Assembly: GCA_018697195.1 (NCBI GenBank)
Contig: CM031858.1
Span: 77,028,818 to 77,092,817 of the forward strand
DNA: 64,000 nt
Source: Certhia americana
Lineage: Eukaryota > Chordata > Aves > Passeriformes > Certhiidae
Direction of reading: 5' to 3'
Positions 1 to 10,834 of the stretch are shown piece after piece (within the stretch, counting starts at the first letter, position 1; each line of letters opens with the position of its first letter). Under the pieces are notes generated by a model. It made no database searches, was not told where the DNA came from, and saw nothing but the letters and a program-made list of their open reading frames with translations. Both the position numbers and the translations under genes were made by a program.

Positions 1-1734
1 GTTCTGTTCCATTGTACTGCTGAGCTCACTGAGTAAATCTAACTCAACAAGAGGGTTCTAGGAATTTTTTTCCCATTGTAAAAAATGAGGAGCAAACCCT
101 ACTCACGGGAAGTAGAGGTGTGACTTTTTTTCTAAAAAAAAGAGAAAAAACATGTAGAAGAAAATTTCAGTGTATCAAATATTGTCTTGCAAGTATAAGG
201 CCCTGACATGGGCAATAGGCATTCAAGCATCCTTGTGTGCATCTACTCCTGGATTAGCATGTGGTGGTGTAATGCCTGCAATGCCAGCAGTTTGTGTGAC
301 TGCTGTGTGCCTTGCTGCCCTCAGGTGTGCCATTCCCCTAGGGATCACATCAGTGCAGATGGCTGATGCTCTTCCTACATCATCTGGCTTCCCCCTCTAA
401 ACTTGGGAAAGGTTTTGGACAACCTTGAAAGGCAGCTACTCTCACACAGTGTTTCTGCTTCTGGATCTTTCTTCTTTCTCCTCCATAATATGAGGACTTC
501 AGAGAAATTCTACACTTTCCAGACAGAAAAGTCTGAGTTGTCCCCTAACTAGTCTTGAAAATGTATGATCTGTAACAGGCTCTTGGAACTCAGGTTTCCA
601 TAGAATTAACAGAAGCACGTTAATAACTTACATTAGATAAGGACTGGTTTATCTTCCAACTTTGGTGATAGTTATGAATGTTTTTACAGTAGATATGCTT
701 AAAAAAACACACTGCAGCAGAAACAAAGAAATTAAAAAATACATTATTAATTAAACGGTGTATTAAAGGATTTAGGTCTTGGACATGGAAATAAAACCTT
801 AAATTTAATAATGTCTGTGTTGGAATTTAATAATGTCTGTTTATTAATATTGATATTGCATAGGGACAAAAAAGAACAGTGCTGGAGGTTGGTTTTTGCC
901 TATTCATTTAGGTTATGGTGATGTACTGATTCCATTAAATGGCACTGATAAAAATATTTTTAGATGTGGTACAATGCAGCATGTAAGATCAAAATCAAAT
1001 TAATATTGAATGAAATTAATATTAACTAGTAGAAGCTTAAAATATCTGAATATATAACAGTCCTGTAAGTGTATATACTTACATATACTGTATACTGTAA
1101 GTGTCAAAATACAGGCAGTGAAATGTTATATGCACAAATTTATGCATAGTGTACTCTGAGTTTTCATCTACAACAATGAAACTCCACTTCTATTGAATCA
1201 TTTAGAAGAATTAGAAAGGATCAGTGATCTATGGCACTATATTATAAAGGACTAGAAAGAGAGAATAAATAGACTTTTAGCTTTGAAGAACTTGTTAAAT
1301 TTTTTAATCTTAATTCTGTAAGGAACAACTGGTTGACTCTTCCTTATAAATCATAATTTTAAATAGTGTTATGGGTTTAGATCATGCTTTTCTGCTGCAC
1401 TAAAAATGAGAATTGCAAAACCAGTAGTTTTCTTACTGCGTAGTCTATTATTTGCATCTGTATATGTAAGTCCAGCCCTTTTAATAATGCATGAAAAATT
1501 CTGAATTTTTTTCTCATTGCAGATCTATAAATCTAAGAATTTGACTTGCTGGTCTTCAGCACAGCCAATTGAGAATAGAATTTCTTACCATGTTAGAAAT
1601 GAGACTGGCTGGTTCATTGGTTGACTGGCATGCAAAGCTATTATAAGTGACTAACACAAAAAATACTTTTGCTATTGTCGATATAGGAAAGGAAAAAGGA
1701 AGAACTGGGGTTTTTTTTAAAGATATTTAGCTTA
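1..1734. other. AT-rich non-coding DNA, presumed intergenic
   Basis: I see no gene, RNA or recognisable transposon here. The longest open frame (170-400, plus) is 76 codons and resembles no family I know. Stop codons are dense elsewhere. Two small direct repeats and a short hairpin are visible: TGTAAGT at 1064-1070 pairs with ACTTACA at 1077-1083 around a 6-base loop. Assignment as intergenic rests only on its position upstream of the CpG-island promoter near 10.1-10.8 kb. It could equally be an intron of another gene. Confidence 0.6.
802..840. repeat. 17-base direct repeat, period 22
   Basis: The string AATTTAATAATGTCTGT occurs at 802-818 and again, identically, at 824-840, separated by GTTGG plus flanking bases. 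This is a small local tandem duplication. A second pair, AAATTAATATT at 997-1007 and 1013-1023, lies about 150 bases downstream. Both look like replication slippage in AT-rich DNA and carry no evident function. Confidence 0.85.
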
Positions 1735-2232
1735 GTTTTGCAGTTTCAAAGAAACTTCCAATGCAGTTTCTTGTCAACTTGCATACTGTCCTATTGTTCA
1801 TGTTGTTGACAAAGATGTTAAATAGTGTCTAGACCAATATTGACTCTTAATACATGTGATTCTCAGAGTCTGCAAGACTTTCACTACCTTATGTTCCATC
1901 CAACCAATTACATCCTTAGTATGATTATGGGGATATTGGGAGAGAATATGTCAAAAGCTTAACTCAGGTTGAGGGAAGGTATTGGTCCTGCTGTCTACAT
2001 CCAGTTGTTTCATCAGAGAGGACAAGCTGGCCAGGCAAGATTTTCTCCTGGTAAATCCATACTTTCAAACCTAAGTCAGGCTGCTGTCCTGAAAAGCTTT
2101 TTAGGGAGGACTTGTTCAATAAATTACATAGGGATACGGGTAAGGTTGACCAACCTTGTGGTCCTGTGCATCTTCATTCTTACTGTTTTTGGAAGATGGA
2201 CATAGTTTGCCATTTTTCAGTTGATGAAGAAT
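1735..2232 (-). mobile_element. CR1 LINE fragment, reverse-transcriptase part, degenerate
   Basis: The minus strand reads as the middle of the CR1 ORF2 reverse transcriptase, with stops and frameshifts. Around 1797-1850 one minus frame gives SILV*TLFNIFVNNMNN, which parallels the CR1 motif of the type SVLGPVLFNIFINDL. Near 2174-2215 it gives KWQTMSIFQKQ, matching the upstream KANVTPIFKK-type motif. In between, the sequence matching the KAFD and LTNLI regions is recognisable at nucleotide level. The order (downstream motif at the low coordinate) confirms minus orientation. The left edge is uncertain by about 40 bases. It abuts a plus-strand CR1 3' part, so the two may be one 5'-inverted insertion. 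The copy is dead. Confidence 0.8.
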
Positions 2233-2254
2233 TTCTCCATTTGTTTAATAGATA

Positions 2255-2862
2255 GCAGTGTATACTTTCAGCCCAGACAGCCAACCGTATCCTGAACTGC
2301 ATGAAAGGAAACATGACAAACAGATTCTCCCCCTCTACTCTGCCCTTTTGAGATCCTGCCTGGAATACTGAGTCCAGCTCTGGGCACACCAGCATAATAA
2401 GGACATTGGCCTGTTGGAGTGAGTCCAGAGGAGGGCAATGCAGACTATCAAAGGGGTGAAACACCTCACCCATGAAGACAGGCTGAGAGAGTTGGGGTTG
2501 CTCAGCCAGAAGAAGAGGAATCTCTAGAGAGACTTTACTGCAATTTTCCAGCATGTAAAAATGGCTACAAATTATGACAAAGGCATGTAGCACTAAGAGA
2601 AGGGGCAATGGCTTTAAGATAAAAGAGTAGATTTAGATTAGAATTATTCTTCACTGGGAGGGTGGTGAGGCACTGGCATAGGTTCCTCAGAGAAGCTGTG
2701 GATGCCCACTGCTGGGAGCATTCAAGTATATCTTGCATCGTGCTTTGAGCTAGCTTGGATGGACCTTTGATCTACCAGAAGGTGTGCCTGCCTGTGGTAG
2801 GGGAGTTTAACCTAAATAACCTTTAAAGGTCTCTTCCAACACAAACCTTTCAGTTTTTGTGT
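2255..2862 (+). mobile_element. CR1 LINE fragment, C-terminal ORF2 and 3' end
   Basis: This is the plus-strand 3' part of a CR1 retrotransposon. It opens with a QTANRILNCMK-type peptide (about 2270), the counterpart of the CR1 KANRILGCI motif. It then follows the typical order: a short block on tumour-of-repeat arms (GTCCAGAGGAGGGCAATG), the GACAGGCTGAGAGAGTTGG block near 2480, GAGGGTGGTGAGGCACTGG near 2658, and the terminal GGTCTCTTCCAACACAAACC near 2830. Stops and small indels break the frame. The 3' end is close to complete but the terminal ATTCTATGA-type microsatellite is lost. A 142-codon minus-strand frame across it is only antisense of the repeat. Confidence 0.93.
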
Positions 2863-4636
2863 AGCAAGGAGTATCTCCCCAATGATGATAGTCACTCCAG
2901 GATGTATCCTATCCCCTTTTGTATTTCTCCTGCTTACCTACACACCTCTAAAATGACTGAAGGAATGAGGCATTTTATCAGTCGCTGGAACATATTTTCT
3001 TAAAAACTCCTGAAAGACAGTAAATTGAGTTACCCAATACAGGAGCCATTAACCAGTAGAAAAGAAAAATATCAAGGGAAGTGGCTGATAATTCAGTTCT
3101 TCAGTTTCTTAAAGTGAAATTAGAACCTTCTTGGACTACATGCATCAATCAAACCTCAGTTGCTAGGCTTACAACCAGAGAAAGTGAGTGGAGTCTTTTG
3201 TCTTGTCTTGCATATGATTGTTTACTTAAAGGTTCCTTCTTGGCTAGAATCTATAGAATTGCCATTGCAATCATTTCTACAAGAGGAGCTAATCTCCAGA
3301 AGCTTTGATTTAATGGTAGAAAGAATCAAAAGAATAAACCAATGACAACAGCTTATCTAATGTTATACCAAAACAGAACTGATAAATTCTATGTTTTGAA
3401 AAACTTTTTTTCATTTTGGAAGATATGGGATCAAAACCAAATTATTTTACCAAGTCTTTTAAAGAGAAAAAGGCTTTATATTGTGTGCCTTTCCTACACC
3501 TTTGGTGAACAGATGGGTAGTAATTGGTTATGAGTGCAGTTGGAGCACTAAAAAAATGTTGTCATTTTTTTCTCCTGCTAGCCATTTATCTATTTAATTC
3601 TTTGACAGAACAGAGGAAATGTAACTAAATTTTCTGTTTTAATTAAAATGAAAGTAAATTTATTAGTCAGGGAAACTCTGTGTTCTGTTTATGCTTGGGG
3701 AACAGAACAAACATATGTTTCTGCTTCATTGTTTGTCACCATCTACCACAAAGTTATTTCTTGTTGCTTATTTGGCCTATTTAACAGATCATACTAGCCA
3801 TAAACTTGATTTTTCTTAATTCTAAATAATTACAGTGGGCACTAATAAGTAAGTGGCAAAAGAAAAGCACGTCCTGAGAATCATTCCAATTGATGGTGGT
3901 TTTATTAAATAAATGGCAGCCATGACATTACCTATATGGAAGCAGGTAGTTGGCTTGTGGAACTGCAGTATTTCTTTGCATAAAAAAAAAAAAAAAAAAG
4001 AGAGTAAGAATCAACTTGTTTCTTGACTCTCATTCCCATGTCTTCAATTGTCTTATTGCCTGGTAGGGGAATGAAACAGAGGGGCAGCAGAGAGAGGCTT
4101 TCACCTTGGTGATACGAGAGACTTAACTCCACTGGAATTTTTAAACCTTCAATAAAATCTTATGATCCATTTTTGCCAAGCACACTGGAGGGGAATAGAC
4201 ACACAAGGCTAGGCACTGCAAAATAGGAAGGATGCTGTGCACATTATCCCTCATGGGGGAGAACCCCCATCAGACACAGTGTTGAAAGGTGCTGGTATGG
4301 ACAGTATTATATGGCTTTTAACCTTGTTTTCTCATTTGACGCTTCTAAATAAAAATGCTGTCAATCTAAGCTTTCAGAAACATAGATGTATCCTTTTTCC
4401 TACTCTAACTGGAAATTAGATCAATCCAGTTAAGAGAACCACTGGGATTCTAATCCCAGTCTATGTTAACTGACTCTACAGACCTCTACTAAACACTGTT
4501 GTCCCACAAATTATAGGTGATTCAACAACTAGGAGCTCTACTATAAGGTTCAGCAAATTTCAAAATTCAACTAGGTTAGTGCTCAATATAATTAAAACCA
4601 TGACTACCAAATAAAGTACATTTTTTTTCCCCTTGT
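2863..4636. other. AT-rich non-coding DNA
   Basis: No gene or family-level repeat is recognisable. Open frames here are at most 75 codons, overlap one another and have lysine/isoleucine/phenylalanine-rich compositions typical of AT-rich non-coding sequence. An 18-base A run is listed separately. Confidence 0.6.
3982..3999. repeat. A18 homopolymer
   Basis: An uninterrupted run of 18 A on the plus strand, preceded by TTTGCAT and followed by a short GA-rich stretch. It could be the tail of an old retroposed sequence or simple slippage. No recognisable element lies directly upstream. Confidence 0.95.
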
Positions 4637-4975
4637 GACAAATAAGGCCAGCAGAATCCTGGGCTGCATTAGAAGAGCATTACCAGCATCTTAAGGGAAG
4701 TTGTCTATTGTGTCATTCCTGGGGAGACCTATACTGAATCCCATTCTTAACACTTGAGCATGCACTGGAGCAAGCACAGCAAACAGTCATGTACCTCATT
4801 CATGGATCAGAACTTACACCGTATCAGGTGAAGCAGAGAGCAGGTGCTGTTTGGCTAGGAGACAAGTCTCTGGGGAGGTCTTACCAAAATGTAAAAATAC
4901 CTGATGAAGCAGGGAAGGTAAGGAAGAGGAAACGAAACTCCTCTCAGTGGTGCCCACTGACTGTGCATGAAACTA
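4637..4975 (+). mobile_element. CR1 LINE fragment, C-terminal ORF2
   Basis: The plus strand starts with a clear CR1 ORF2 motif: near 4645 it reads KASRILGCIRRA. It continues through a block ending GGGGAGACC (about 4720), a GGAGCAAG block near 4767, and a run near 4890-4960 reading as the AAATACCTGATG and CTCAGTGGTGCCCA segments of CR1. The last gives LSVVPTD, matching the family's LFSVVPSD. Small deletions and stops show it is inactive. The element stops before the family 3' end, so it is truncated on both sides. Confidence 0.85.
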
Positions 4976-7900
4976 TAAGTATATATTGCTGTATTTAAAT
5001 ATGTTATTGGTCATGTTCATTTTTGGAAGGAGCAAAACAATGTCTGTACACGTCATATTAGAAGAAGTGCTAAAAGAAGAATAACTAGAAAAACATACAG
5101 ATATAGTACAGGGAATACAAGATAAAAGTACAGAAGAACTGCTAAGTCTCAGTGAAGATTCTATATCCAAAATTACCCATTTTTTCTTTCACTTACCTTT
5201 AGCATCATTCAGTATTATGGTTTCAATGGAAAGCTTCTACATCAGTAGAAGCTGCATCATCTTGTAACATTTTACATTTCCCTTTTCTTTTGATCTGCCA
5301 TTTGCCTACTGAATGCCGAGTCTAAGAGAAGCAATTTCTTTATCATTATAAAGATAAAAAGTACATAATATGCCCCAGAAAAAATGTCCTTTTGGATGAT
5401 ATTATGAAAATCTGTCTTTGTATTTTCCCAGGAGCCTTTGCTTGTTAGTATTTTCTTACCTCTAAGCAAAAATTTATTAAAGATCCTGTTACAGTGGGAA
5501 AGAAGGTTGTATCTCACTAGCAGCTGTAAGAGCCATACTCCACCAAATACAACGTTCATAATTTGCAATAGGACATATTTGTATCTGAAGTTTTATACAG
5601 AGTATCTGAATAACCGTTTGAAACAATTCAGGGAGAACCTTGACCTGTGAAAATTTAATACCAGTCTCTGTACGAAAAAGATTTATTTTTGACTACATTA
5701 ATTTAAAAAATGTCAGGTTAATTTAATTGACAGATTAAACTTACAAAAATGCCACCCATTACACATGAACATTATACAGTTACCAGGATGTATCCCATTT
5801 TACACTGGCCAGTGCATGATCTACAATTACACAATTGTATTAGTTCCCTAGAAACACCCCAATTAAGCAAGTTTCTTGATTGAATGGCGTCTATTACAAA
5901 CATTAGTGTGAAATTCCACAGGATGGGCAGTAAGATCTACTCATGTCTAAGTTAATTACTTCACTGCCTTCAACTGAGTCTTCTTTCTTGTCTGTTTCCT
6001 TGAGGAGACTGAGAGATTGACACTACTCTTTTGTGCCCCTTAATATTTTTTTTATCTATCTTTCCTGCATTCAGAAAGGGACTGATTAGCTCAGTTTTAC
6101 GGTAACAGGTAGCAAAATGCCAGGCATTATGTTGTTTTCTCCAAGTCCTGTCAGTATATTCTGCCTGCTATTTCAAGGAATACTAAAGGCAAGTGACTAT
6201 ATTATCACAAGTTTTTGTGACTGGCAACTGTTATTGGCATCATGTATCTAGGAACAGCTGTTGTTGTTTTATTAGAAAACACTCCAGTGATGCTTAGTGC
6301 AGAAGGAGCCAAGACAGTATCAGCAGTGCCATTCCCTCCGCAATTAGTATAGTGTAGAATTTGCTAACCTGTATTAAAAATTAACTTTTTCTAATCAACT
6401 ATTTAAAATTTCTAAGGAAGTGCATGTCTTACAGAATATTCAGAGAGGCCATATGCAAAATAAATTGTCTTAATCCTATTTCCTCTGAATATTTGTGCAC
6501 ACTACCAAATTAAAAATAAAAGTATAGAGGCATGATATGAGAAACCTCCAGAGAGTCTTCATTAGAAACATGAAGATAGCTCAGATGTACGTTCATTTAC
6601 AAGACAAGTTAAAAATTTCTGTCCCACTGTTACATAACAGAAGGTGAAAATTTTGACTGCCATGACCTATTTTGGTACGATTTTCTCTTAGCTATCCAGA
6701 GATAGAAATGTAACAATATCGTAAATGCATTTGATGCAAAATTTTTTTTTGCATTTTCATATTTTGCTACATTTAGGTCTTCTTTGAAATAGAAATAGCA
6801 GTAGTGTGGTGAGTCAATTATGTGCCATTGTGATGCATCATCAAACTATATATACATTATATTCTACTTGACATATTATACTTTTAAGCTCTAGGCCTAA
6901 TTGTTAATTCCACTTATTGATATATTTTTGGATGATTGTTTCTGAAGAACTGTCATTAGTAAATCATATACAAACTTTTAAGAAAATTCATTTCTGCATA
7001 AATTAGTAGTTGTAAGAATATTTATTAATAACTCAGCTAATAAAAATGTTCATTTACTAAGACAAGAAACAGAGGTTGGTGGGGAATGTCAAATATGTTC
7101 TCAGACATATGGTTGGTACTGGTTCTTAGGCACTGCAGTTGAGAAGAAAAACAGTGATTTGTAAATGTGAAATTTGTGGCAGGAAATGGTAGGTAGAACC
7201 CTTTGTTTTCACTCTTTCAAATCTAGGAAAAAGGAGAACGGGTTTGTAATTTTGTAGACTGAGAAGTTGCTGCTGGAGGTAGGGGTTACTGTGTTATTCC
7301 CTGTGTTATTTCTTTTTTGAAAAATGATATGAAAATTCCCTGTGCAATTTGCCTTAGTGTGTGAGCAGAGGTTCTTGGCAGTGACTGAGCTAATTTTCTT
7401 CAGCTATAGCTATTAGAGTACACGTGTTTAAGAAAAAGAAAGAGTTGGTCATAAACTCCACAACATCCTTATCCCAATATGATCTTAGCCATTCCTCATC
7501 TATCTATTTTGTGCACAGGAACTTCGTCGTCTACAAATGACCTGGAATTTCCATTACTTTATGTATTAATGAACCACTTCTTAGTGTTTTTTTAATTGGT
7601 TGAATGTTAGCTGGATGATTAGTTCTCTAGCAGTTACCTGCAAGACAATCAATTCATGTTTAGCATATTAAGCACCCCTACAGAGAGACTGATTTTGTGA
7701 GCATGTTCTATAACTTATCTGGAGCAGCAAAAAAATGGTTATTTTTAATCTGTAGAAACTAGTTTACTTTTGGTACAGCTATGAATTTCCTTCATAACTA
7801 GTCTACATCATTTGCAGTACTGCTTTTAAACATAGCAAGTCCACAAGTTAGAAGGAACAAAAAGAGCCCCTTCTTTTCTTCTACCCATGTAATCACTGTC

Positions 7901-8305
7901 ACAAGATCTTGAATCTAAGAAGGGAACTTATTGAACATGATTGAAAAAGTTCTGTATTTTGATATACTGCTGGAATTGTGTAAGATTGCTGGATTCCTTA
8001 GGCAAGACCCATGCATACTAAGACTTCAAGGGTTATATCCAAATTTCCATGGAATTTCTTTGGGAATACTGCTGCAGTCCCAGACAGTAACTTCATTTTG
8101 AGATTCTTTTCATCAGACTTATTTTGGCCATGACAAATTGAAATTCTTTTAGCATTCAAACTGATGAAAGGATTGACCTAACATCAGTAACACCAAATCT
8201 CAGTATTTAGTCTTAAAATGTAAGCTTAAAAGAAATGTCAGGGTTCATTGAAGTTATATTTTTCAAACTGTCAGCTTTTTTCCTTGAGATGGCATAATTC
8301 TGAAT

Positions 8306-8309
<4 letters not shown>

Positions 8310-8346
<37 letters not shown>
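8310..8346. repeat. A37 homopolymer
   Basis: An uninterrupted run of 37 A on the plus strand, followed by CTTTGATC. It is the longest A run in the window. No processed-pseudogene or LINE sequence is recognisable directly 5' of it, so its origin is unclear. Length is likely to vary between individuals and to be imprecise in assembly. Confidence 0.97.
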
Positions 8347-8348
<2 letters not shown>

Positions 8349-9125
8349 TTGATCATTTTATATCAAATTAGCCTGCAATACTGGATATAAGCTCTTTAAG
8401 CAGATATTCTTTACTCCTGCCTGTGAGAAGTCTCTGAAATATGTCAATACAAATGCTTGTGCAAGTATTTTTATATATGAAGAAAGAATTGCAGATTTTC
8501 AACTTCTAAATGCTCTTCTGAAGCATCAAGACTTCCCTCTGCTTGTCAAACATCTTATTGCAGAAACAAATGAGTTGATGACATATGCTCCAAGTATCTG
8601 GTGAATATTCATAATTCTTTCTAATTCACTGGAAATTACTTAGAAGAGACTAAAATAAAATGTTTTGTTTTCAGCCATATCCCTGGGTTGTTACACCTAA
8701 GCAGCATTTCATCCGAGGGTAGGTAGGCTGAAAGGTAACCCTATATTTTATCCCTTTCACTTTATGAACTGAGGTGGGAATCTTTGGAGGATGGTTTGAC
8801 ATGAATTCGTTTTCATGCTAAATTGTCTGGACCTTAAGAGAATGAAAGGAAACATGTCTTTTCACTCTTTTTTTTCCTCCCTTTTTCCCTCTCCCTGTTA
8901 CTAATACAAATACTTCCCTGGCAAGGAGATTAAAAATTTGCTTCTGCCATAGTGCAGTAAAATAGTGAAAGCATCTGGATAGAAGCAGCCCATCCCCCAG
9001 ATCATGAGATCTGTCTGAATCTGGAGCTATGCACAACCTAACAGAAGTTGCACGAGAGAGAACACGCTGAAGACTGTGTATTAAAGCATTGATTCATATG
9101 TGCTGCAGCTGCAAGCCAGAGGACG

Positions 9126-9133
9126 TATAAATA
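9126..9133 (+). promoter_or_regulatory. TATA-box-like site (TATAAATA)
   Basis: GACGTATAAATAGCAAA at about 9123-9139 contains a textbook TATA consensus. It sits in a less AT-rich patch about 1 kb upstream of the CpG island. It could be an alternative upstream promoter, but matches of this kind arise often by chance in AT-rich DNA. No initiator or downstream exon was recognised. Confidence 0.2.
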
Positions 9134-10416
9134 GCAAATTGAAACAGCTTCTATTTCATTCCCTCCAAGAGCTTACATCTCCCAAATTCAAACAACTAGC
9201 TGCTTCTTGCCTTCAATTCCCTATCCTGCTAGCAAAATCATTTTTTATGTATATCGCTGAGCAGCTCAGAGCGATTTTGTTTGAAAAGTTCTCAAAATCC
9301 AGCAGTCCAAGTGATCTCAGTGAGCAGTGTTGTTCTTTCCATCTAATCTGGTGTAACAGCTTCCCTTCCAGTTATGTTAAATTGTAGAATCACTCTTTTC
9401 AGCTCTGCTTTTCAAATTTAGCTCATTTGTACATGGGGTACCTATCATTTGTACTTCAGATGCTGCTTCTGACACATAATACATTAAAAAAAAAAAAAAG
9501 AAAAAAAAGGCAGTAGCTTTCTTTCCTTTCATCCAGTCATTTCCTGCTGGAGCTCTGGGACTCAAGCATGCTCTGGTTTCATGGCTCACTCCAGGGTATA
9601 TGTCCTGCTGGCTGGAAGCAAGGTTCCTTTGCACCAGCAGGGAATGTGCCAGGGCTTTCACTTATATGTTAATTACATTTTTAATAAGCTGCTTTAGCAG
9701 GTTGAGTAAGCATAGTCTGACTCTGACATGGTTGCCCCATTCCTGAAACCCTGAATCAGGAGAATGCCATTAATCTTAATTCTGAATAAGGTGTGTTTGG
9801 AGTAAAGATGTTATACAAGGTCCAGATTTTTTAATTACTTCTGCATCAGACAGCCTGCTTTGATCCAACCAGCCTGAAAGGGCACAAATTATCCACCAGC
9901 TTACAGTCACTGGTATAGTGATATAAGTATAGGGGTGTAAGAGGGCAGGAAATCTTTAAAGGAGTGGGGCTGATCTGGTTGGGGACAGGTTGCTAATGTG
10001 ATACCTCCGGTGTCCCACTAGGATTGGCAGGAGGCAGTAAAGGACATCATTCAGTCTGAATCTTACAGCCGGACCATGTGGACGGCTGATGGACGAGCCG
10101 GCAGTGGAATGTTTAGCAGGCTGTGACGACTTAGCACAGAAATAGGAAAATTTATCGCCGGCTTGCCACAGCAGTGCCGTGCTGCCCGCTTTCGGTGGTG
10201 CGCCCCTTCTGTGCACTCCCGCCCCGCTCGGCAGCCCAGCCCTCCCGCCTCCCGGCCCCCCTTCCCGGCACCGAATTGAGGGGCTCGCTGTCACCAAGCT
10301 GGAGCCGTCCTTCTTCTGCGCCTCAAGCACGAACAGGGGGTGGTTTGCAGCCGACGCGCAGTTACCGGACAAAGATATCCCTGTGCCTGAACGCACCGGT
10401 TACAGCGGTACGGGAG

Positions 10417-10457
10417 GACGGATGGATGGATGGATGGATCGGTGTGTGGATGGATGA
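10417..10457. repeat. (GGAT)n microsatellite inside the CpG island
   Basis: About five perfect GGAT units run from 10,417 to 10,439. After a short GTGTGT-like interruption another two to three imperfect units end at about 10,457. The repeat lies about 370 bases upstream of the inferred splice donor, so it is promoter or 5' UTR depending on where transcription starts. Length variation here could affect the promoter, but this is untested. Confidence 0.9.
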
Positions 10458-10573
10458 ATCGCGCATCTGTCCGACAGCCGGGGCTAGCTCGGGTCTGCCA
10501 TTGCGCGCAGGAGGCTGCTTGCGTCCCCGAAGTGCTGGAAACGGGGAAATCAAGGCGGGGAGGGGAGAAGAAC

Positions 10574-10646
10574 GGGGGCGGGCAGGGAGGGGAGGCGGGC
10601 GGTCGGGCGCGGAGCGGGGCGGGGGCGGGCGGGCGGCGCGGCCAAT
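10574..10646 (+). promoter_or_regulatory. Cluster of GC boxes and a CCAAT box
   Basis: GGGGGCGGG lies at 10,574-10,582. Further GC boxes lie at about 10,593-10,600 and in the GGGGCGGGGGCGGGCGGGC run at about 10,615-10,634. CCAAT follows at 10,642-10,646. GC boxes bind Sp/KLF factors and CCAAT binds NF-Y in known vertebrate promoters. Their spacing suggests a core promoter with transcription starting roughly 50-100 bases downstream, at about 10,650-10,720. Start sites are inferred, not seen. Confidence 0.6.
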
Positions 10647-10659
10647 CGCCCGGGCTGCC

Positions 10660-10828
10660 GGCGCTGCAGGAGCGGCGGCGCGGGGCTCAGGGCTCCGAGG
10701 GATGCGGAGCCGGGGCCGGGTACCTCTCTGAGGACGGCGAGCAGCTGTGCCGCCAGCACTGCGAAAAGTCCCCATTTGCTTCTTATAAATTAAAGTGCCT
10801 TGTCACCAGTTAGGGCAAGTCAGCCAAG
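10660..10828 (+). other. Putative non-coding first exon (5' UTR)
   Basis: The segment between the GC/CCAAT cluster and a near-perfect donor AAG|GTAAGG at 10,828/10,829 is read as exon 1; its 5' edge is a guess. The only ATG after the core promoter, at 10,702, opens a 9-codon frame (MRSRGRVPL) that stops at 10,731. A second plus frame ends at 10,813. No start codon therefore opens a frame across the donor, so if the exon is real it is untranslated and the main start codon lies in a later exon beyond this window. The 9-codon frame would be an upstream ORF that may dampen translation. A long non-coding RNA is an alternative. I do not recognise the sequence as any particular gene. Confidence 0.5.
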
Positions 10829-10834
10829 GTAAGG
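10829..10834 (+). other. Splice donor (GTAAGG)
   Basis: CCAAG|GTAAGG matches the vertebrate 5' splice-site consensus (C/A)AG|GTRAGT at all but the last base. It lies at the downstream edge of the CpG island, where a first-exon donor is expected. A weaker GGTACC site at about 10,719 was considered and judged inferior. Confidence 0.6.

Larger units (their letters stand above)
4976..10059. other. AT-rich non-coding DNA upstream of the CpG island
   Basis: No gene is recognisable. Frames reach only 98 codons and overlap on both strands without family resemblance. The stretch holds a 37-base A run, a shorter interrupted A run at 9486-9508, and a TATA-like site at 9126. Between about 9,060 and 9,660 the base composition is less AT-rich than further upstream, which could reflect proximal regulatory DNA of the downstream promoter. 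That is inference from position and composition only. Confidence 0.55.
10060..10770 (+). promoter_or_regulatory. CpG-island promoter
   Basis: This is the only GC- and CpG-rich block in the window and contrasts sharply with the AT-rich flanks. CpG dinucleotides are dense, especially from 10,155 to 10,745. It contains several GGGCGG-type GC boxes, a CCAAT box and a GGAT microsatellite. CpG islands of this kind normally mark the promoter and first exon of a vertebrate gene. Direction is inferred from the strong splice donor on the plus strand at 10,828/10,829. No comparable donor was noticed on the minus strand at its upstream edge, but divergent transcription cannot be excluded. There is no TATA box at the expected place, consistent with dispersed initiation. 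The gene itself is not identified. Confidence 0.85.

Noticed and set aside
2180..2608. 142-codon minus-strand open frame, the longest outside the CpG island
   Set aside because: It is antisense to the plus-strand CR1 3' part and only clips the inverted RT block at its end. No family resemblance beyond the repeat.
10174..10813. Several long plus- and minus-strand frames (up to 185 codons) in the CpG island
   Set aside because: Stop codons are rare in GC-rich DNA by chance. The peptides are Arg/Gly/Ala/Pro-rich, the frames overlap on both strands, and none crosses the splice donor.
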